NCBI RefSeq assembly: GCF_002949795.1
Contig: NZ_CP026692.1
Span: 2,601,501-2,665,500, forward strand
Reading direction: 5' to 3'
From: Nostoc sp. 'Lobaria pulmonaria (5183) cyanobiont'
GTDB taxonomy: Bacteria; Cyanobacteriota; Cyanobacteriia; Cyanobacteriales; Nostocaceae
Length of the DNA: 64,000 nucleotides
The notes under the pieces were generated by a model, which worked only from the letters and a program-made list of their open reading frames with translations, had not been told where the DNA came from and ran no database searches. Positions 36,575-45,591 of this stretch are shown here, in pieces; within the stretch, counting starts at the first letter, position 1, and each line of letters begins with the position of its first letter. The position numbers and the translations under genes are program-made.

Positions 36575-36651
36575 AGACTATTAGTCCCCAACTAGCTGGG
36601 AATCACTACCACAATTAAGTTGAGTAGGGTAGGCCAAGCTTCGCCCACCTT
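36575..36651 (+). pseudogene. Fragment of the ferrochelatase-like gene 3' end
   Basis: TCCCCAACTAGCTGGG (36576-36591) is identical to bases in the last codons of the gene at 31811 (NPQLAG), followed by AATCACTACCACAATTAAG, a decayed version of the His-codon run and stop, then GTAGGCCAAGCTTCGCCCAC, similar to GTAGGCAAAGCTTTGCCCAC after the intact gene. It ends next to the intact reductase stop. Confidence 0.75.
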
Positions 36652-36656
36652 AATAA

Positions 36657-37202
36657 CTAATTTACGCCCCGCAGCTTGCGAGTATTCTCAACTAAACTCT
36701 GAGCAAATTGATCGAATCTTTGAGAGAGCTTTTCATCTACTAGCTTGCCTTCAGGACTGAAAGCACCCCAAGCTTGTCCGATCGCAATTTGTTCGGGAAT
36801 CACCCAACCGTGTACCCAACGGACAATTAGCCGTAGGTCATTTAAGGCGTTGCTATTAGACTGACCACCCAAGACACTAATTAATCCTGTGACTTTATCA
36901 GACAGATGCTCAAAGCTCATTAAGTCCAGAGCATTTTTCAGGACACCACTAACGCCACCATGATACTCAGGTGTTGCTAAAATTAACCCATCAGCCTGAC
37001 TAACTGTATCTTGCAACCGCTGAACATCTGGATACTCTGGATACTCCTTTGCGCCAGTGCAAAATGGTAGCTGCAACTGCCGTAAATCGAGAATTTCTAC
37101 CTCTGCACCTACAGCTTCAACCCTTTGCGCTGCGACTTCTAAAGCAACCTGGGTATAAGAATTGGGCCTTAAACTACCACCAATGCCAATAATTTTCACC
37201 AT
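36657..37202 (-). CDS. NAD(P)H-dependent FMN reductase (NADPH quinone reductase type)
   Basis: The 181-aa flavodoxin-like protein has the FMN phosphate loop GIGGSLRPNSYTQVALEVAA (residues 6-25) and the second flavin loop ATPEYHGGVSGVLKNALDLM, with VTGLISVLGGQSN. Members reduce FMN, quinones, azo dyes or chromate with NAD(P)H in the cytosol; the physiological substrate here is open. The length is normal. A decayed partial copy lies just downstream at 36456. It is transcribed toward the ferrochelatase-like fragment and was probably once convergent with that gene. Confidence 0.9.
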   Translation of the reverse strand: MVKIIGIGGSLRPNSYTQVALEVAAQRVEAVGAEVEILDLRQLQLPFCTGAKEYPEYPDVQRLQDTVSQADGLILATPEYHGGVSGVLKNALDLMSFEHLSDKVTGLISVLGGQSNSNALNDLRLIVRWVHGWVIPEQIAIGQAWGAFSPEGKLVDEKLSQRFDQFAQSLVENTRKLRGVN

Positions 37203-37640
37203 AATTAACCCACAAACTACTAACTAGCTACTACTATCAGATTTCTTAAAAAGCGGAATCGTTATGACTATGTTTATCTTAGCGATTTGTGCTGGAATGT
37301 GTCAAATTAATATCTACTGGTGAGCAGGGGAGCAGCACTTCTCTACGAGACGCTGCGCGAACGGCTACGCTCAGTGACCGAGGAGAAGTTGCAGTAAGTT
37401 TTTCCGCTCTGCCCCTTTAGCGCCTCTACCTCTTGTGCCCAATGCCCAGTCTTAACAGATGCATAAATCTAGATAACCCTCGCTCAACTTTATGTAATAG
37501 CCTGAAGAAACTTGGGAATGCTTTTGTGTGGAAGTTAGACTAGATAAGAAAAGTGTAATTTCCAGTTATTACAATTTTTGATAGAAGAATAGGCATAAAA
37601 CCAGCGCTTAACTTGTGCCAGCAGACAAAGGGTAATTATT
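37203..37640. other. ftsH upstream region with composite repeat
   Basis: Bases 37321-37452 form a composite repeat. It is related, in reverse, to the repeat at 5316-5410 (GGGCATTGGGCACAAGAGG...). A segment GAGACGCTGCGCGAACGGC is inserted in its loop. The rest is promoter region for ftsH and the reductase. No gene is seen. Confidence 0.5.
37321..37452 (-). repeat. Palindromic repeat related to 5316-5410, with an inserted segment
   Basis: Read on the minus strand it begins GACTGGGCATTGGGCACAAG, then AGGGGCAGAGCGGAAAAACT and TGCAACTTCTCCTC, matching the 5316 copy over about 70 bases. The GC-rich middle (about 37344-37380) is absent from the other copy and looks like a nested insertion. Confidence 0.6.
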
Positions 37641-39551
37641 ATGACAAATTTGGGAAAAAAAGCATTGATAAAAAGGCAGTCCTCAAAGCGCGTTGCTTGG
37701 TTTGGTGCGTTGGCGCAGCCCGCCTTCGGCATCGCTGCTAGTCTGATTATGTTGCCAGTAATTTTCGGAAGTACTCCTGTCATGGCACAAAAAGCAGAAA
37801 CCACCTCCCTAAATTATGGTGACTTGATCAAGAAAGTGAAGGCGGGAGAAGTCGAGAAAGTAGAGCTTGACGAAACCGAACAGCTAGCAAAGGTTTATCT
37901 GAAGGGGCAAAAAGATAATACACCACCGCAACAGGTGAGACTTTTGGCGCAAAACACAGAGTTAGTCAACATTCTCAAAGACAAGAATGTTGATTTTGGC
38001 GAAGTTTCCTCTGCGAACAGTCGAGCTGCTGTTGGACTGTTGATTAATTTGATGTGGATTTTGCCACTGGGGGCTTTAATGCTATTGTTCCTCCGGCGCT
38101 CTACTAATGCTTCTAGCCAAGCGATGAATTTCGGCAAATCCAAAGCTCGCTTTCAAATGGAGGCAAAAACTGGAGTGAAATTTGAAGATGTCGCCGGGGT
38201 TGAAGAAGCTAAGGAAGAACTCGAAGAAGTTGTGACTTTCCTGAAACAGCCGGAAAGATTTACTGCTGTAGGCGCACGGATTCCCAAAGGTGTGCTGTTA
38301 ATTGGCCCTCCTGGTACTGGTAAAACTTTACTAGCAAAAGCGATCGCAGGTGAAGCAGGTGTACCATTCTTCAGTATTTCCGGTTCGGAATTCGTGGAAA
38401 TGTTCGTTGGTGTGGGTGCATCTCGCGTGCGCGACCTCTTCAAGAAAGCCAAAGATAATGCTCCTTGTCTAATATTTATCGATGAAATTGATGCAGTAGG
38501 TAGACAACGGGGCGCTGGAATCGGTGGTGGTAACGACGAGCGCGAACAAACCCTCAACCAACTGCTCACCGAAATGGATGGTTTTGAAGGTAACACAGGC
38601 ATAATTATTATTGCTGCCACTAACCGCCCAGATGTTTTAGATACAGCATTACTCAGACCGGGACGTTTTGACAGACAAGTGATGGTCGATCCACCCGATC
38701 TCAAAGGGCGACTGGAAATTTTGAAAGTCCACGCCCGCAATAAGAAAATCGATCCTAGCGTATCATTAGAAGCGATCGCTCGTCGCACCCCTGGTTTTAC
38801 TGGCGCAGACTTAGCTAACTTACTCAACGAAGCTGCTATTCTCACCGCTAGAAGACGTAAAGAAGCTGTTACCCTTTTAGAAATTGATGCTGCTGTAGAC
38901 CGAGTTGTTGCAGGTATGGAAGGTACCGCCTTAGTAGACAGCAAGAGCAAGCGCTTGATTGCCTATCATGAAGTTGGACATGCTTTAGTAGGCACATTCC
39001 TCAAAGGGCATGACCCTGTACAAAAAGTTACACTGATCCCACGTGGGCAAGCACTGGGATTAACTTGGTTTACTCCCAACGAAGAACAGGGGTTAATTTC
39101 CCGTTCCCAACTCAAAGCCAGGATTACTGCTACTTTGGGTGGTCGTGCCGCCGAGGAAATTGTTTTTGGTAAGCCAGAAGTGACCACAGGTGCAGGTAAT
39201 GACCTGCAACAAGTTACAGGAATGGCGCGGCAGATGGTGACACGCTTCGGGATGTCAGAATTAGGCCCATTGTCACTAGAAAATCAGAGTGGAGAGGTAT
39301 TTTTGGGACGTGACTGGATGAATAAATCAGACTATTCTGAGGAAATTGCCGCCAAGATTGATTCACAAGTGCGCGAAATTGTTAACAATTCCTACATCAG
39401 AGCAAAAGAACTGTTGCAACTCAACCGCATAGTTTTGGAGCGTTTAGTAGATTTGTTAATAGAACAGGAAACAATTGAAGGCGATTTATTCCGCAAAATT
39501 GTTGCTGACAATGCCCAGGTAGCCGATGCACAAGTAGCTGTACCTCATTAG
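37641..39551 (+). CDS. ftsH: ATP-dependent zinc metalloprotease FtsH
   Basis: The 636-aa protein has an N-terminal TM segment (residues 28-45), a lumenal/periplasmic domain, a second TM segment ([20 protein letters not shown]), the AAA domain with Walker A GPPGTGKT (about 220), Walker [13 protein letters not shown] and [22 protein letters not shown], and the protease site HEVGH (about 442) with a later metal ligand in [10 protein letters not shown]. FtsH degrades damaged photosystem II D1 and other membrane proteins as a hexamer. The 29-bp dispersed repeat (37708-37736, reverse) is read in frame in the first TM region ([10 protein letters not shown]). Ends are complete and a terminator follows. 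Confidence 0.97.
   Translation: MTNLGKKALIKRQSSKRVAWFGALAQPAFGIAASLIMLPVIFGSTPVMAQKAETTSLNYGDLIKKVKAGEVEKVELDETEQLAKVYLKGQKDNTPPQQVRLLAQNTELVNILKDKNVDFGEVSSANSRAAVGLLINLMWILPLGALMLLFLRRSTNASSQAMNFGKSKARFQMEAKTGVKFEDVAGVEEAKEELEEVVTFLKQPERFTAVGARIPKGVLLIGPPGTGKTLLAKAIAGEAGVPFFSISGSEFVEMFVGVGASRVRDLFKKAKDNAPCLIFIDEIDAVGRQRGAGIGGGNDEREQTLNQLLTEMDGFEGNTGIIIIAATNRPDVLDTALLRPGRFDRQVMVDPPDLKGRLEILKVHARNKKIDPSVSLEAIARRTPGFTGADLANLLNEAAILTARRRKEAVTLLEIDAAVDRVVAGMEGTALVDSKSKRLIAYHEVGHALVGTFLKGHDPVQKVTLIPRGQALGLTWFTPNEEQGLISRSQLKARITATLGGRAAEEIVFGKPEVTTGAGNDLQQVTGMARQMVTRFGMSELGPLSLENQSGEVFLGRDWMNKSDYSEEIAAKIDSQVREIVNNSYIRAKELLQLNRIVLERLVDLLIEQETIEGDLFRKIVADNAQVADAQVAVPH
37708..37736 (-). repeat. 29-bp dispersed repeat, copy D, inside ftsH
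   Basis: The minus strand reads GCGATGCCGAAGGCGGGCTG and ends CCAACGC. It shares length and most positions with the copies at 9433, 29966 and 59332, and lies in frame within the ftsH signal/TM region. Confidence 0.65.
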
Positions 39552-39568
39552 GGAATAGAAGACATTCT

Positions 39569-39631
39569 CTAGTACACTGTGACGGAAGTTTGCCTACCAT
39601 TAACAAGAGGATTTACGCTGTGCTGTACTAG
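39569..39631. repeat. CTAGTAC-family repeat, short copy
   Basis: It begins CTAGTACACTGTGACGGAAG and ends TTACGCTGTGCTGTACTAG. The ends are inverted relatives, and the right end matches the right end of the copies at 4096 and 59170. The family's central CATTTGAAATGG is missing, so this is an internally shortened member. Confidence 0.7.
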
Positions 39632-39650
39632 TGAAAATCCAAAGATTCAG

Positions 39651-39684
39651 ATTCCCGACTTTTTAAAAAAGTCGGGAATTTTCT
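39651..39684 (+). terminator. Terminator-like hairpin downstream of ftsH
   Basis: ATTCCCGACTTTTTT and AAAAAGTCGGGAAT (39651-39679) form a strong stem, followed by TTTCTTG. The short MITE-like copy lies between it and the ftsH stop. Confidence 0.65.
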
Positions 39685-39903
39685 TGAAAAAAGTCACAAG
39701 TGCGATCGCAAACCGTCTCCATGAGAATCGCTTGGTGCAGATAGCATCAATTCTCGCTAATTATTGCTATAAGTCAACCTGGTAGAGAAACAGGAAGTGC
39801 GATCGCAAAGTTTGAGTATAATTGGATAGTACTGACAAACTCAGAACGGAAAAGTGGTATATACCAATGCTGCAATCCATTGAGCAACGCATCAAGCGTG
39901 TCA
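39685..39903. other. Intergenic region downstream of rloB
   Basis: HIP1 sites occur near 39702 and 39800. No gene is supported. Confidence 0.4.
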
Positions 39904-40563
39904 TCAATAATCTTCTGCCAGCAACGGCGGTTTACCACTTACTGTGCAGACTGATTCTGTTTTCAGGATATCGTTGAGTGCATTCACTAATTTATGCACC
40001 GTTGTACATGGATTGTCTTTGACTGGAATGTGAGGATCATATTGTTTAAGAAGATTTTCAGCATTTCTAATAGCAATAGATTGCTTCTCAAATAGCTCAT
40101 CATAAATCGTTTCGCTATTCTTCTGATATGTCCTACCAAATAAATAAGTTAACTTCTTCAGATAATCACTTCGAGGAATACCAGTATTGAGAAATTCAAA
40201 ATGTAAAACATACCATAATTCAAATGCTTCATTAGAATAAGCTACTTTAAAACCTTGAACTTCAGCATTTTTAATAGCGTTATTAAAATCTTCTATAGTC
40301 CAAGAATCACGATCAAATACACACCAAACCTGATCGTACTCTCCTTGCTTATTCAGTTCCTTGGCGCTTTGAACTAGTTTGCTGGGATTCTCTCCTAAAC
40401 CCTGTACGTCTATTTCAGCAACATTTTTAGGAACACGAAAACTCCTAAAGTAGTTAGGTTCAGTTTTCGCTCCTTCACATACTATTAAGAATCTCTGCTT
40501 GATTTCCCTAGTATTAACTTTTCTCGGTGAATATCCACGAGAGTTTGCTTTTGTTCTAGGCAT
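39904..40563 (-). CDS. RloB-family protein (AbiLii-like)
   Basis: The 219-aa product fits the RloB family: a basic N-terminus (PRTKANSRGYSPRKVNTREI), FLIVCEGAKTEPNYFRSFRV, VWCVFDRDSW and VAYSNEAFELWYVLHFEF. The EGAKTE and DRD positions are consistent with a TOPRIM-like metal site. It overlaps the upstream RloA gene by 8 bp and must form one unit with it. RloA/RloB pairs, called AbiL in Lactococcus, occur in restriction loci and confer abortive phage defence. The likely role is effector nuclease triggered by the RloA ATPase. Both frames look intact. Confidence 0.85.
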   Translation of the reverse strand: MPRTKANSRGYSPRKVNTREIKQRFLIVCEGAKTEPNYFRSFRVPKNVAEIDVQGLGENPSKLVQSAKELNKQGEYDQVWCVFDRDSWTIEDFNNAIKNAEVQGFKVAYSNEAFELWYVLHFEFLNTGIPRSDYLKKLTYLFGRTYQKNSETIYDELFEKQSIAIRNAENLLKQYDPHIPVKDNPCTTVHKLVNALNDILKTESVCTVSGKPPLLAEDY

Positions 40564-41842
40564 GAGAGTCGATTAGATGATTCAAATTCCCAATATATGG
40601 AATTGCGCCATATCTACCTTGAATATAATCACTCTCAAATGACGCATCGTCAGGTATCTTGTATTCTGCTAAAGAGTATAAATCTGTTGCACCATATCTA
40701 TTCTTTTCAGTAAACCAAATCTGATCCCTACGGAAAAGCTTATTGTTAAGTAAATTGGTATCGTGAGTCATAAATATTAACTGAGCATTATTTGGATTTT
40801 TTTCATTAGAATTAAATAATTCAACAATTGCACGGCTGATCAAAGGATGAATTCTAGCATCGAATTGATCAATTATGAGAATTTTACCCTTTTTCAGTGT
40901 GTCAACAAGAGGCCCTGCCAAAGAAAAGACTTTTTTAGTACCCTCAGACTCTTGCTCATCTAAATCAAATACCTCTGTAGATACGAGATTTCCTTTGCCA
41001 TCAAATTTTTGATGCGTGGTTTGAACTGATGATAATTTTCCTTCCCCATTTTTTAGAATTAAGTTCTTTAGTTCATCTGGCAATTCTTTAGGTAAAGAAT
41101 TAGCAGTAATTTCACTTTCTTCTACCTTAAGATCACTAAATCCCAAATCTAATTTTTTGAGCAGTTGAAGAATCTCATCTTTATTTTCATTATCCATTAA
41201 ACAACTAACTGTGTATCCTCGATAGCCTCTATCATTTAAAGTAGAGATAAGTGCAACTTTGTTTGTCAGCCAATCCAAGATTTTCTCTGCAATCTGGACA
41301 TTAAATTGAGCAGATACAGACAAAAAGAGAGCATTGTGTCTTGTCTTCTGCTGAATACCATCAGCTTTATATGTTTTAGAAACACTTATCTTGCCGAGTT
41401 TACGCTCAAAAAGCTTAGTTTCTTTTGATTTAGGGACATAGAATAACCATTCAGAAACAACTTTCTCAATAGTTGCCTCGAATCCATATCTATATCTCTT
41501 GCCACTCATTAAAAATATAATTTCAAAAAAAGATGGTTTAGCTTCGGTTTCAGTGCTGAGTTTAAATCGCTCAACACCTATTTTTTCCGTACTTTGAGTC
41601 TCTTTAGAAGAATTAATCATGAACCATCTCATGAAACCTAAAGCTGTAGCCAAATTACTTTTACCACTAGCATTTGCACCGTATATTGCGGCGCTTTTAA
41701 GTAGTTTTAATTCTTTATCTATTTCAAAAACGTTGTTTTCGTCGAGTTTTTTGTCTTTTGCGACAAGGTTTGCTGCCACCATACTAAAGGTGACTTGCTC
41801 TTTAAACGATCTGTAGTTAGCGACACTAAATTCAATAAGCAT
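40556..41842 (-). CDS. RloA-family ATPase (AbiLi-like) with altered Walker B
   Basis: The 428-aa SMC/ABC-type ATPase starts MLIEFSVANYRSFKEQVTFS and has Walker A IYGANASGKSN (residues about 53-63), a variable middle with arm-like helices, and a C-terminal catalytic half with ILIIDQFDARIHPLISRAIV and LIFMTHDTNLL (H-loop). The residue after the Walker B Asp is Gln326, where this superfamily normally has the catalytic Glu. Such a change usually blocks hydrolysis while allowing ATP binding. The family acts as sensor/regulator of the RloB effector in abortive infection. The gene overlaps rloB by 8 bp. Upstream sequence is AT-rich and contains the likely promoter. Confidence 0.86.
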   Translation of the reverse strand: MLIEFSVANYRSFKEQVTFSMVAANLVAKDKKLDENNVFEIDKELKLLKSAAIYGANASGKSNLATALGFMRWFMINSSKETQSTEKIGVERFKLSTETEAKPSFFEIIFLMSGKRYRYGFEATIEKVVSEWLFYVPKSKETKLFERKLGKISVSKTYKADGIQQKTRHNALFLSVSAQFNVQIAEKILDWLTNKVALISTLNDRGYRGYTVSCLMDNENKDEILQLLKKLDLGFSDLKVEESEITANSLPKELPDELKNLILKNGEGKLSSVQTTHQKFDGKGNLVSTEVFDLDEQESEGTKKVFSLAGPLVDTLKKGKILIIDQFDARIHPLISRAIVELFNSNEKNPNNAQLIFMTHDTNLLNNKLFRRDQIWFTEKNRYGATDLYSLAEYKIPDDASFESDYIQGRYGAIPYIGNLNHLIDSHA

Positions 41843-42200
41843 AGGATGAAGTTTAGGCTTCAGACAGAAAATTGTGAATAAATAGTAATTTACTGCTTTA
41901 AGAGTAGCAATAATTGGTTAAAGATGCTAAATTATAAGATTGTTTTTAACGTACAAATGTACTGTTATTAAGGTATGCAGCATAATAAACGCCTGCACCG
42001 GACGATTGGCGGTTTTGTTGCAAAAACTGACCCTAGACACATAGAAGTGAAGCAAAGGTTTAGGTACAAGAAAATTACTTCAGAGTTGAGCAATTTCCCA
42101 AGCTTTTTGGTACAGTATTCTAGAAAATCCAGATCACGAGAATAGGCGATCGCTCATTGCAATTGCCAGTTTATTGCTCAGAATCAAGAATGCAGTTGCT
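41843..42200. other. Intergenic region between rloA and topA
   Basis: No gene or strong repeat is seen. A HIP1-like GGCGATCGCTC lies near 42147. The region must hold divergent promoters. Confidence 0.4.
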
Positions 42201-44366
42201 ATGGTCAAACGCCTGCTTGTAGTCGAGTCTCCCGGAAAAGTTAAAAAACTCAGTCAAATTTTGGGTTCAGATTGGAAAGTTCTCGCAAGTTGTGGTCACA
42301 TCCGCGAACTCAGCAATGAAGGAGACGATTCCTTGGGCTTCGTGATGGATGGCAATAATGTCCGGTGTAATTACATCCCACGTGACCAACGAGCGAAAGA
42401 AACAATCCAGAAGCTCAAGTCTGCGGTGAGGCAGGTTGATGAAGTTGTCTTAGCAACTGACCCAGACCGGGAAGGCGAAACTATCGCTTGGCACCTGAAA
42501 GAAACGCTGGGTTTAAGGGAACCGAAACGAGTAATTTATACTGAGATTACAGCATCGGCGGTAAAGAGTGCGATCGCTAATCCCAGAAAGCTAGACCAAA
42601 ACTTAATCGGTGCTGGACTGTGCCGAGATTGCCTAGATAAGTTGGTGGGTTATAAGGGTAGCCCTTTAGTTTGGGCATTGAATAACGGCGCTAAGAGTGT
42701 TGGTAGAGTCCAAAGCGCGACGCTGCACTTGATTTGTCAGCGAGAAAACGAAATTCTGGCTTTTGTCCCCCAAGATTACTGGAGTGTCTGGGTAGATTAT
42801 GCTGAAGGATTCCGGGCTTTTTACAAAGGGACGGTCGATTCTGCAAAAGATGCAGCAGAGCAAGAAACTGAAACTCATGATGATGCAAAGGTAAATAATA
42901 GTACAGAAACACCAGAGTCTAAACGTGTTCTTTCCGAAGCAGAAGCTACACGTTTAGTTGAAGAAGCACAGCGACATCCTCATCAGGTGATTCATTTTGA
43001 AGGAAAAATCGTTAACCGCCAGCCACCTCCACCATTTACAACTTCCAGCCTTCAGCAAGCAGCCGGTTCAAAGTTGAGGTTTGCTCCTGATAAAACTATG
43101 GTTGTGGCCCAAAAGCTTTATGAGGCAGGGCTGATTACATATATGCGAACAGACTCAGTAATGCTAAGTCCTGAATTTTGTGCCAGCGCCCGTAAATGGT
43201 TAGAGCAAAATGACCCGCAGAATGTACCGCAGCAAGTCGCCAAGCATCGCAGTAGCAAATCGGCTCAAGAAGCACATGAGGCGATTCGTCCCACGGATGT
43301 ATTTCGTCCCTCAGTTCAATTGCGTTTAGAACTTCCTGATGATGAGTTTAATCTATATGTAATGATCTGGAAACGGTCAATTGCTTCTCAGTGTCGTGCT
43401 GCCCAATTGCGTAAAACTCAGGTCATTACTCAGTCTGGTTCCATACTGTGGTCAGCCAGAGGGCAAGTGATTGAATTTTACGGTTATGCCCGGTACTGGA
43501 ACAATCTCAGCAAGGACAGTATTTTACCTTCATTACAACAGGGACAAGCATTGAAACTGGAGAATGCTGGACATGAGCAGAAACAGACGCAGCCACCACC
43601 CCGTTATAGTGAACCAAAATTGGTGCAACTGATGGAACGTAAAGGAATTGGTCGCCCAAGTACCTATGCTCCTACTGTTGCTACTTTAAAAAAACGAAAT
43701 TATGTTGAGTTGAAAAAAGACCATCTTCAACCGACAGCGTTAGGGTTAGAAGTTGATGCGTTTTTGCTCAAGGCATTACCTGATTTACTAGAGGCAGAAT
43801 TCACAGCGAAAATGGAAGATGCCCTTGATGCAATTTCCGAAGGAAAAAACTCTTGGCAGCATTATTTAACTAGTTGGAATCAGAATTATTTTGTACCAGC
43901 ACTCTCCAAAGCTAAAACTGTAGTTGCAAGTTCCTCAACAGGTAAAGCTAATGTGATGAGTGAGCGCAAATATGAAAATTCCAAGACTCGATGCCCTGAA
44001 TGCAAAAATTTTCTCGCCAAAATTCCAAGTACTAAGGTTAAAAAGAAATATTTTCTCAAATGCACAAAAGGCTGTGAAAATGTTGTGCTGTTTTGGAGCG
44101 ACTTTAACAAAACTTGGCAGCCACCACGAACTAAAGCAGTCCAGCCTGAGAATCAACAAAAGCCTCTCGTCAAGGTTACGACATATCCCTGTCCAGTATG
44201 TAAGAAAGCTTTAGAGGAGTACAGTTACATCAAAGAGGGGCAGAGTAAGACAATGTTGCGATGTTCTGACCCACAATCCCGTAAGGACACCAAACATAAA
44301 GAGGTGGCTTATTTCAGTACGCAAAAAGGGTGGTGGAGTCCTAAGTTTGGAGAGTTGAATTGTTAG
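42201..44366 (+). CDS. topA: DNA topoisomerase IA
   Basis: The start at MVKRLLVVESPGKVKKLSQI (42201) is preferred to the ATG 27 bp earlier because it matches the family N-terminus. The 721-aa protein shows the TOPRIM domain (VVESPGK, ATDPDREGETIAWHL), the strand-passage arch and the active-site Tyr in GLITYMRTDSVMLS, then SAQEAHEAIRPTDV and ERKGIGRPSTYAPTVATLKK. Two C-terminal four-cysteine zinc motifs follow (CPECKNF...CTKGC and CPVCKK...CSDP). It relaxes negative supercoils. It is shorter than the main cyanobacterial TopA as I remember it and may be a second paralogue. It lies downstream of, and divergent from, the rlo pair. Confidence 0.93.
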   Translation: MVKRLLVVESPGKVKKLSQILGSDWKVLASCGHIRELSNEGDDSLGFVMDGNNVRCNYIPRDQRAKETIQKLKSAVRQVDEVVLATDPDREGETIAWHLKETLGLREPKRVIYTEITASAVKSAIANPRKLDQNLIGAGLCRDCLDKLVGYKGSPLVWALNNGAKSVGRVQSATLHLICQRENEILAFVPQDYWSVWVDYAEGFRAFYKGTVDSAKDAAEQETETHDDAKVNNSTETPESKRVLSEAEATRLVEEAQRHPHQVIHFEGKIVNRQPPPPFTTSSLQQAAGSKLRFAPDKTMVVAQKLYEAGLITYMRTDSVMLSPEFCASARKWLEQNDPQNVPQQVAKHRSSKSAQEAHEAIRPTDVFRPSVQLRLELPDDEFNLYVMIWKRSIASQCRAAQLRKTQVITQSGSILWSARGQVIEFYGYARYWNNLSKDSILPSLQQGQALKLENAGHEQKQTQPPPRYSEPKLVQLMERKGIGRPSTYAPTVATLKKRNYVELKKDHLQPTALGLEVDAFLLKALPDLLEAEFTAKMEDALDAISEGKNSWQHYLTSWNQNYFVPALSKAKTVVASSSTGKANVMSERKYENSKTRCPECKNFLAKIPSTKVKKKYFLKCTKGCENVVLFWSDFNKTWQPPRTKAVQPENQQKPLVKVTTYPCPVCKKALEEYSYIKEGQSKTMLRCSDPQSRKDTKHKEVAYFSTQKGWWSPKFGELNC

Positions 44367-44437
44367 ACTCCACTGCTGATATTTTTACTCAATGCCAACT
44401 CCAGAGCAGATGCATCTAAATTTTGGACGAAGTGCGA

Positions 44438-44713
44438 TTACAAATTTTTGTAGACTTCACCATCATTTCGCTTACCAACTCGAAAAACATCAATCAATTT
44501 GCTTTCTTCATCAATCGTGTAGAGAATTTTATATTCACCTTGATCAACACGATAACCACCCTTATAGCCTTTCAAGGCTTTGCAGTCTTGAGGTTTAGAA
44601 TTGCCTTGAAGCGAAAGGATTTTAGATACAACCTGCTTATAAAGTTTCGCTTGCAAATCCAATAAATCCTTTTCAGCAGTCTTAGCAATTCTCAAACTAT
44701 AGCGTTCACTCAT
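44438..44713 (-). CDS. RelE/ParE-family toxin
   Basis: The start is placed at MSERYSLRIAKTAEKDLLDL (44713), which gives the common 8-bp overlap with the antitoxin. The 91-aa product has the compact RelE fold with CKALKGYKGGYRVDQGEYKI and a C-terminal VFRVGKRNDGEVYKNL. RelE toxins cleave mRNA on the ribosome, while ParE relatives block gyrase; the RVGKR...Y end favours the RelE side. The gene is intact. Confidence 0.9.
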   Translation of the reverse strand: MSERYSLRIAKTAEKDLLDLQAKLYKQVVSKILSLQGNSKPQDCKALKGYKGGYRVDQGEYKILYTIDEESKLIDVFRVGKRNDGEVYKNL

Positions 44714-44957
44714 TTCCACGCTTGACACTAATTGCGTCTAAGGTAGTAAACCCATCATTTTCCTCAATTGCACGACGAAGTGTTTCTGAATCAATAGCAT
44801 CTTCAATAGCTTCAAGCAATTTCAAATCATCAAGACCGATAATTGCTACGGCAGCTTTACCATGACGCTGAATTACAATACGCTCACCCTTATACTCAGC
44901 ACGATTCATAAGCTCTTGAAAGTTTGCACGAGCTTCTGTTGCACTTATGGCAGTCAT
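44706..44957 (-). CDS. Phd/YefM-family antitoxin
   Basis: The 83-aa product starts MTAISATEARANFQELMNRA, has the DNA-binding fold with RIVIQRHGKAAVAIIGLDDL and a C-terminal toxin-neutralising tail. It precedes and overlaps the RelE gene by 8 bp, which gives coupled expression. It should repress the operon by binding the AT-rich region at 44960-45060. Confidence 0.92.
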   Translation of the reverse strand: MTAISATEARANFQELMNRAEYKGERIVIQRHGKAAVAIIGLDDLKLLEAIEDAIDSETLRRAIEENDGFTTLDAISVKRGNE

Positions 44958-45174
44958 AGCGCCTCATAAAATTAAGTAATTGATACTAATCAAAATGTAA
45001 TTTTTGTACAAATATCTAAAAATATACAAAATTTACGTTCTGTACTAATATTACACAATGGATAAAACAATTTCCAGTTGATTTTAGATTTATGCAGTTT
45101 AATGCGATCGCTTCAAACGCCTCTTTAGCTGAATTTAGGGCAAGCGAAAGTCCGAAAATCCTAAGTACTTTTTC

Positions 45175-45591
45175 CTAACTGTCCTTAGTTTTAGCTGATG
45201 TAAGCAGTTGCTTCATTTGGCGAGCCAATATTTCTAGTCCTGCATCCTTGGCAAAAAATGCGTCTGCTTCTGGACACATTTGTTTGCCATGCACCTCTAA
45301 CTCATTCATACTCATGTAAGCCGTGACGAGGATGACCACAGGAGAATGAAGCAAGCGGCCCTTGAGAGTGGTAACGATTTGGGTGCCATCTGTATTTAGC
45401 TCATACCGAGCCGTAGGCAGCATGAAGTCAACCAGAAAAATATCGTACTGGTTTAGTTCTTCTAACTCCCATAAGAAACTAGACACGGACTTGTAGGTTA
45501 CCATCGCATATTCTTGCTTTAGAAAGCCTTGGAGGATTTTACACCAATGTTCGTCATCATCCAAAATCGCCAGCTTGTACATGGGATTCAA
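45175..45591 (-). CDS. Single-domain response regulator
   Basis: The 138-aa receiver protein reads YKLAILDDDEHWCKILQGFL, phospho-acceptor Asp in DIFLVDFMLPTARYELNTDG and the Thr/Ala switch in VVILVTAYMS, with Lys in AFFAKDAG. There is no output domain. It is the last gene of a four-gene cluster and overlaps the preceding receiver gene by 4 bp (ATGA). The insertion after the Asp (ARYELNTDG) resembles that in the partner receiver (AKWQGQKVDG), suggesting that the two arose by duplication. Confidence 0.9.
   Translation of the reverse strand: MNPMYKLAILDDDEHWCKILQGFLKQEYAMVTYKSVSSFLWELEELNQYDIFLVDFMLPTARYELNTDGTQIVTTLKGRLLHSPVVILVTAYMSMNELEVHGKQMCPEADAFFAKDAGLEILARQMKQLLTSAKTKDS

Noticed and set aside
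38153..38950. 265-codon open frame on the strand opposite ftsH
   Set aside because: It lies wholly inside the conserved AAA domain of ftsH and is Ser/Thr-rich in the way of mirror frames. No family or ribosome site supports it.
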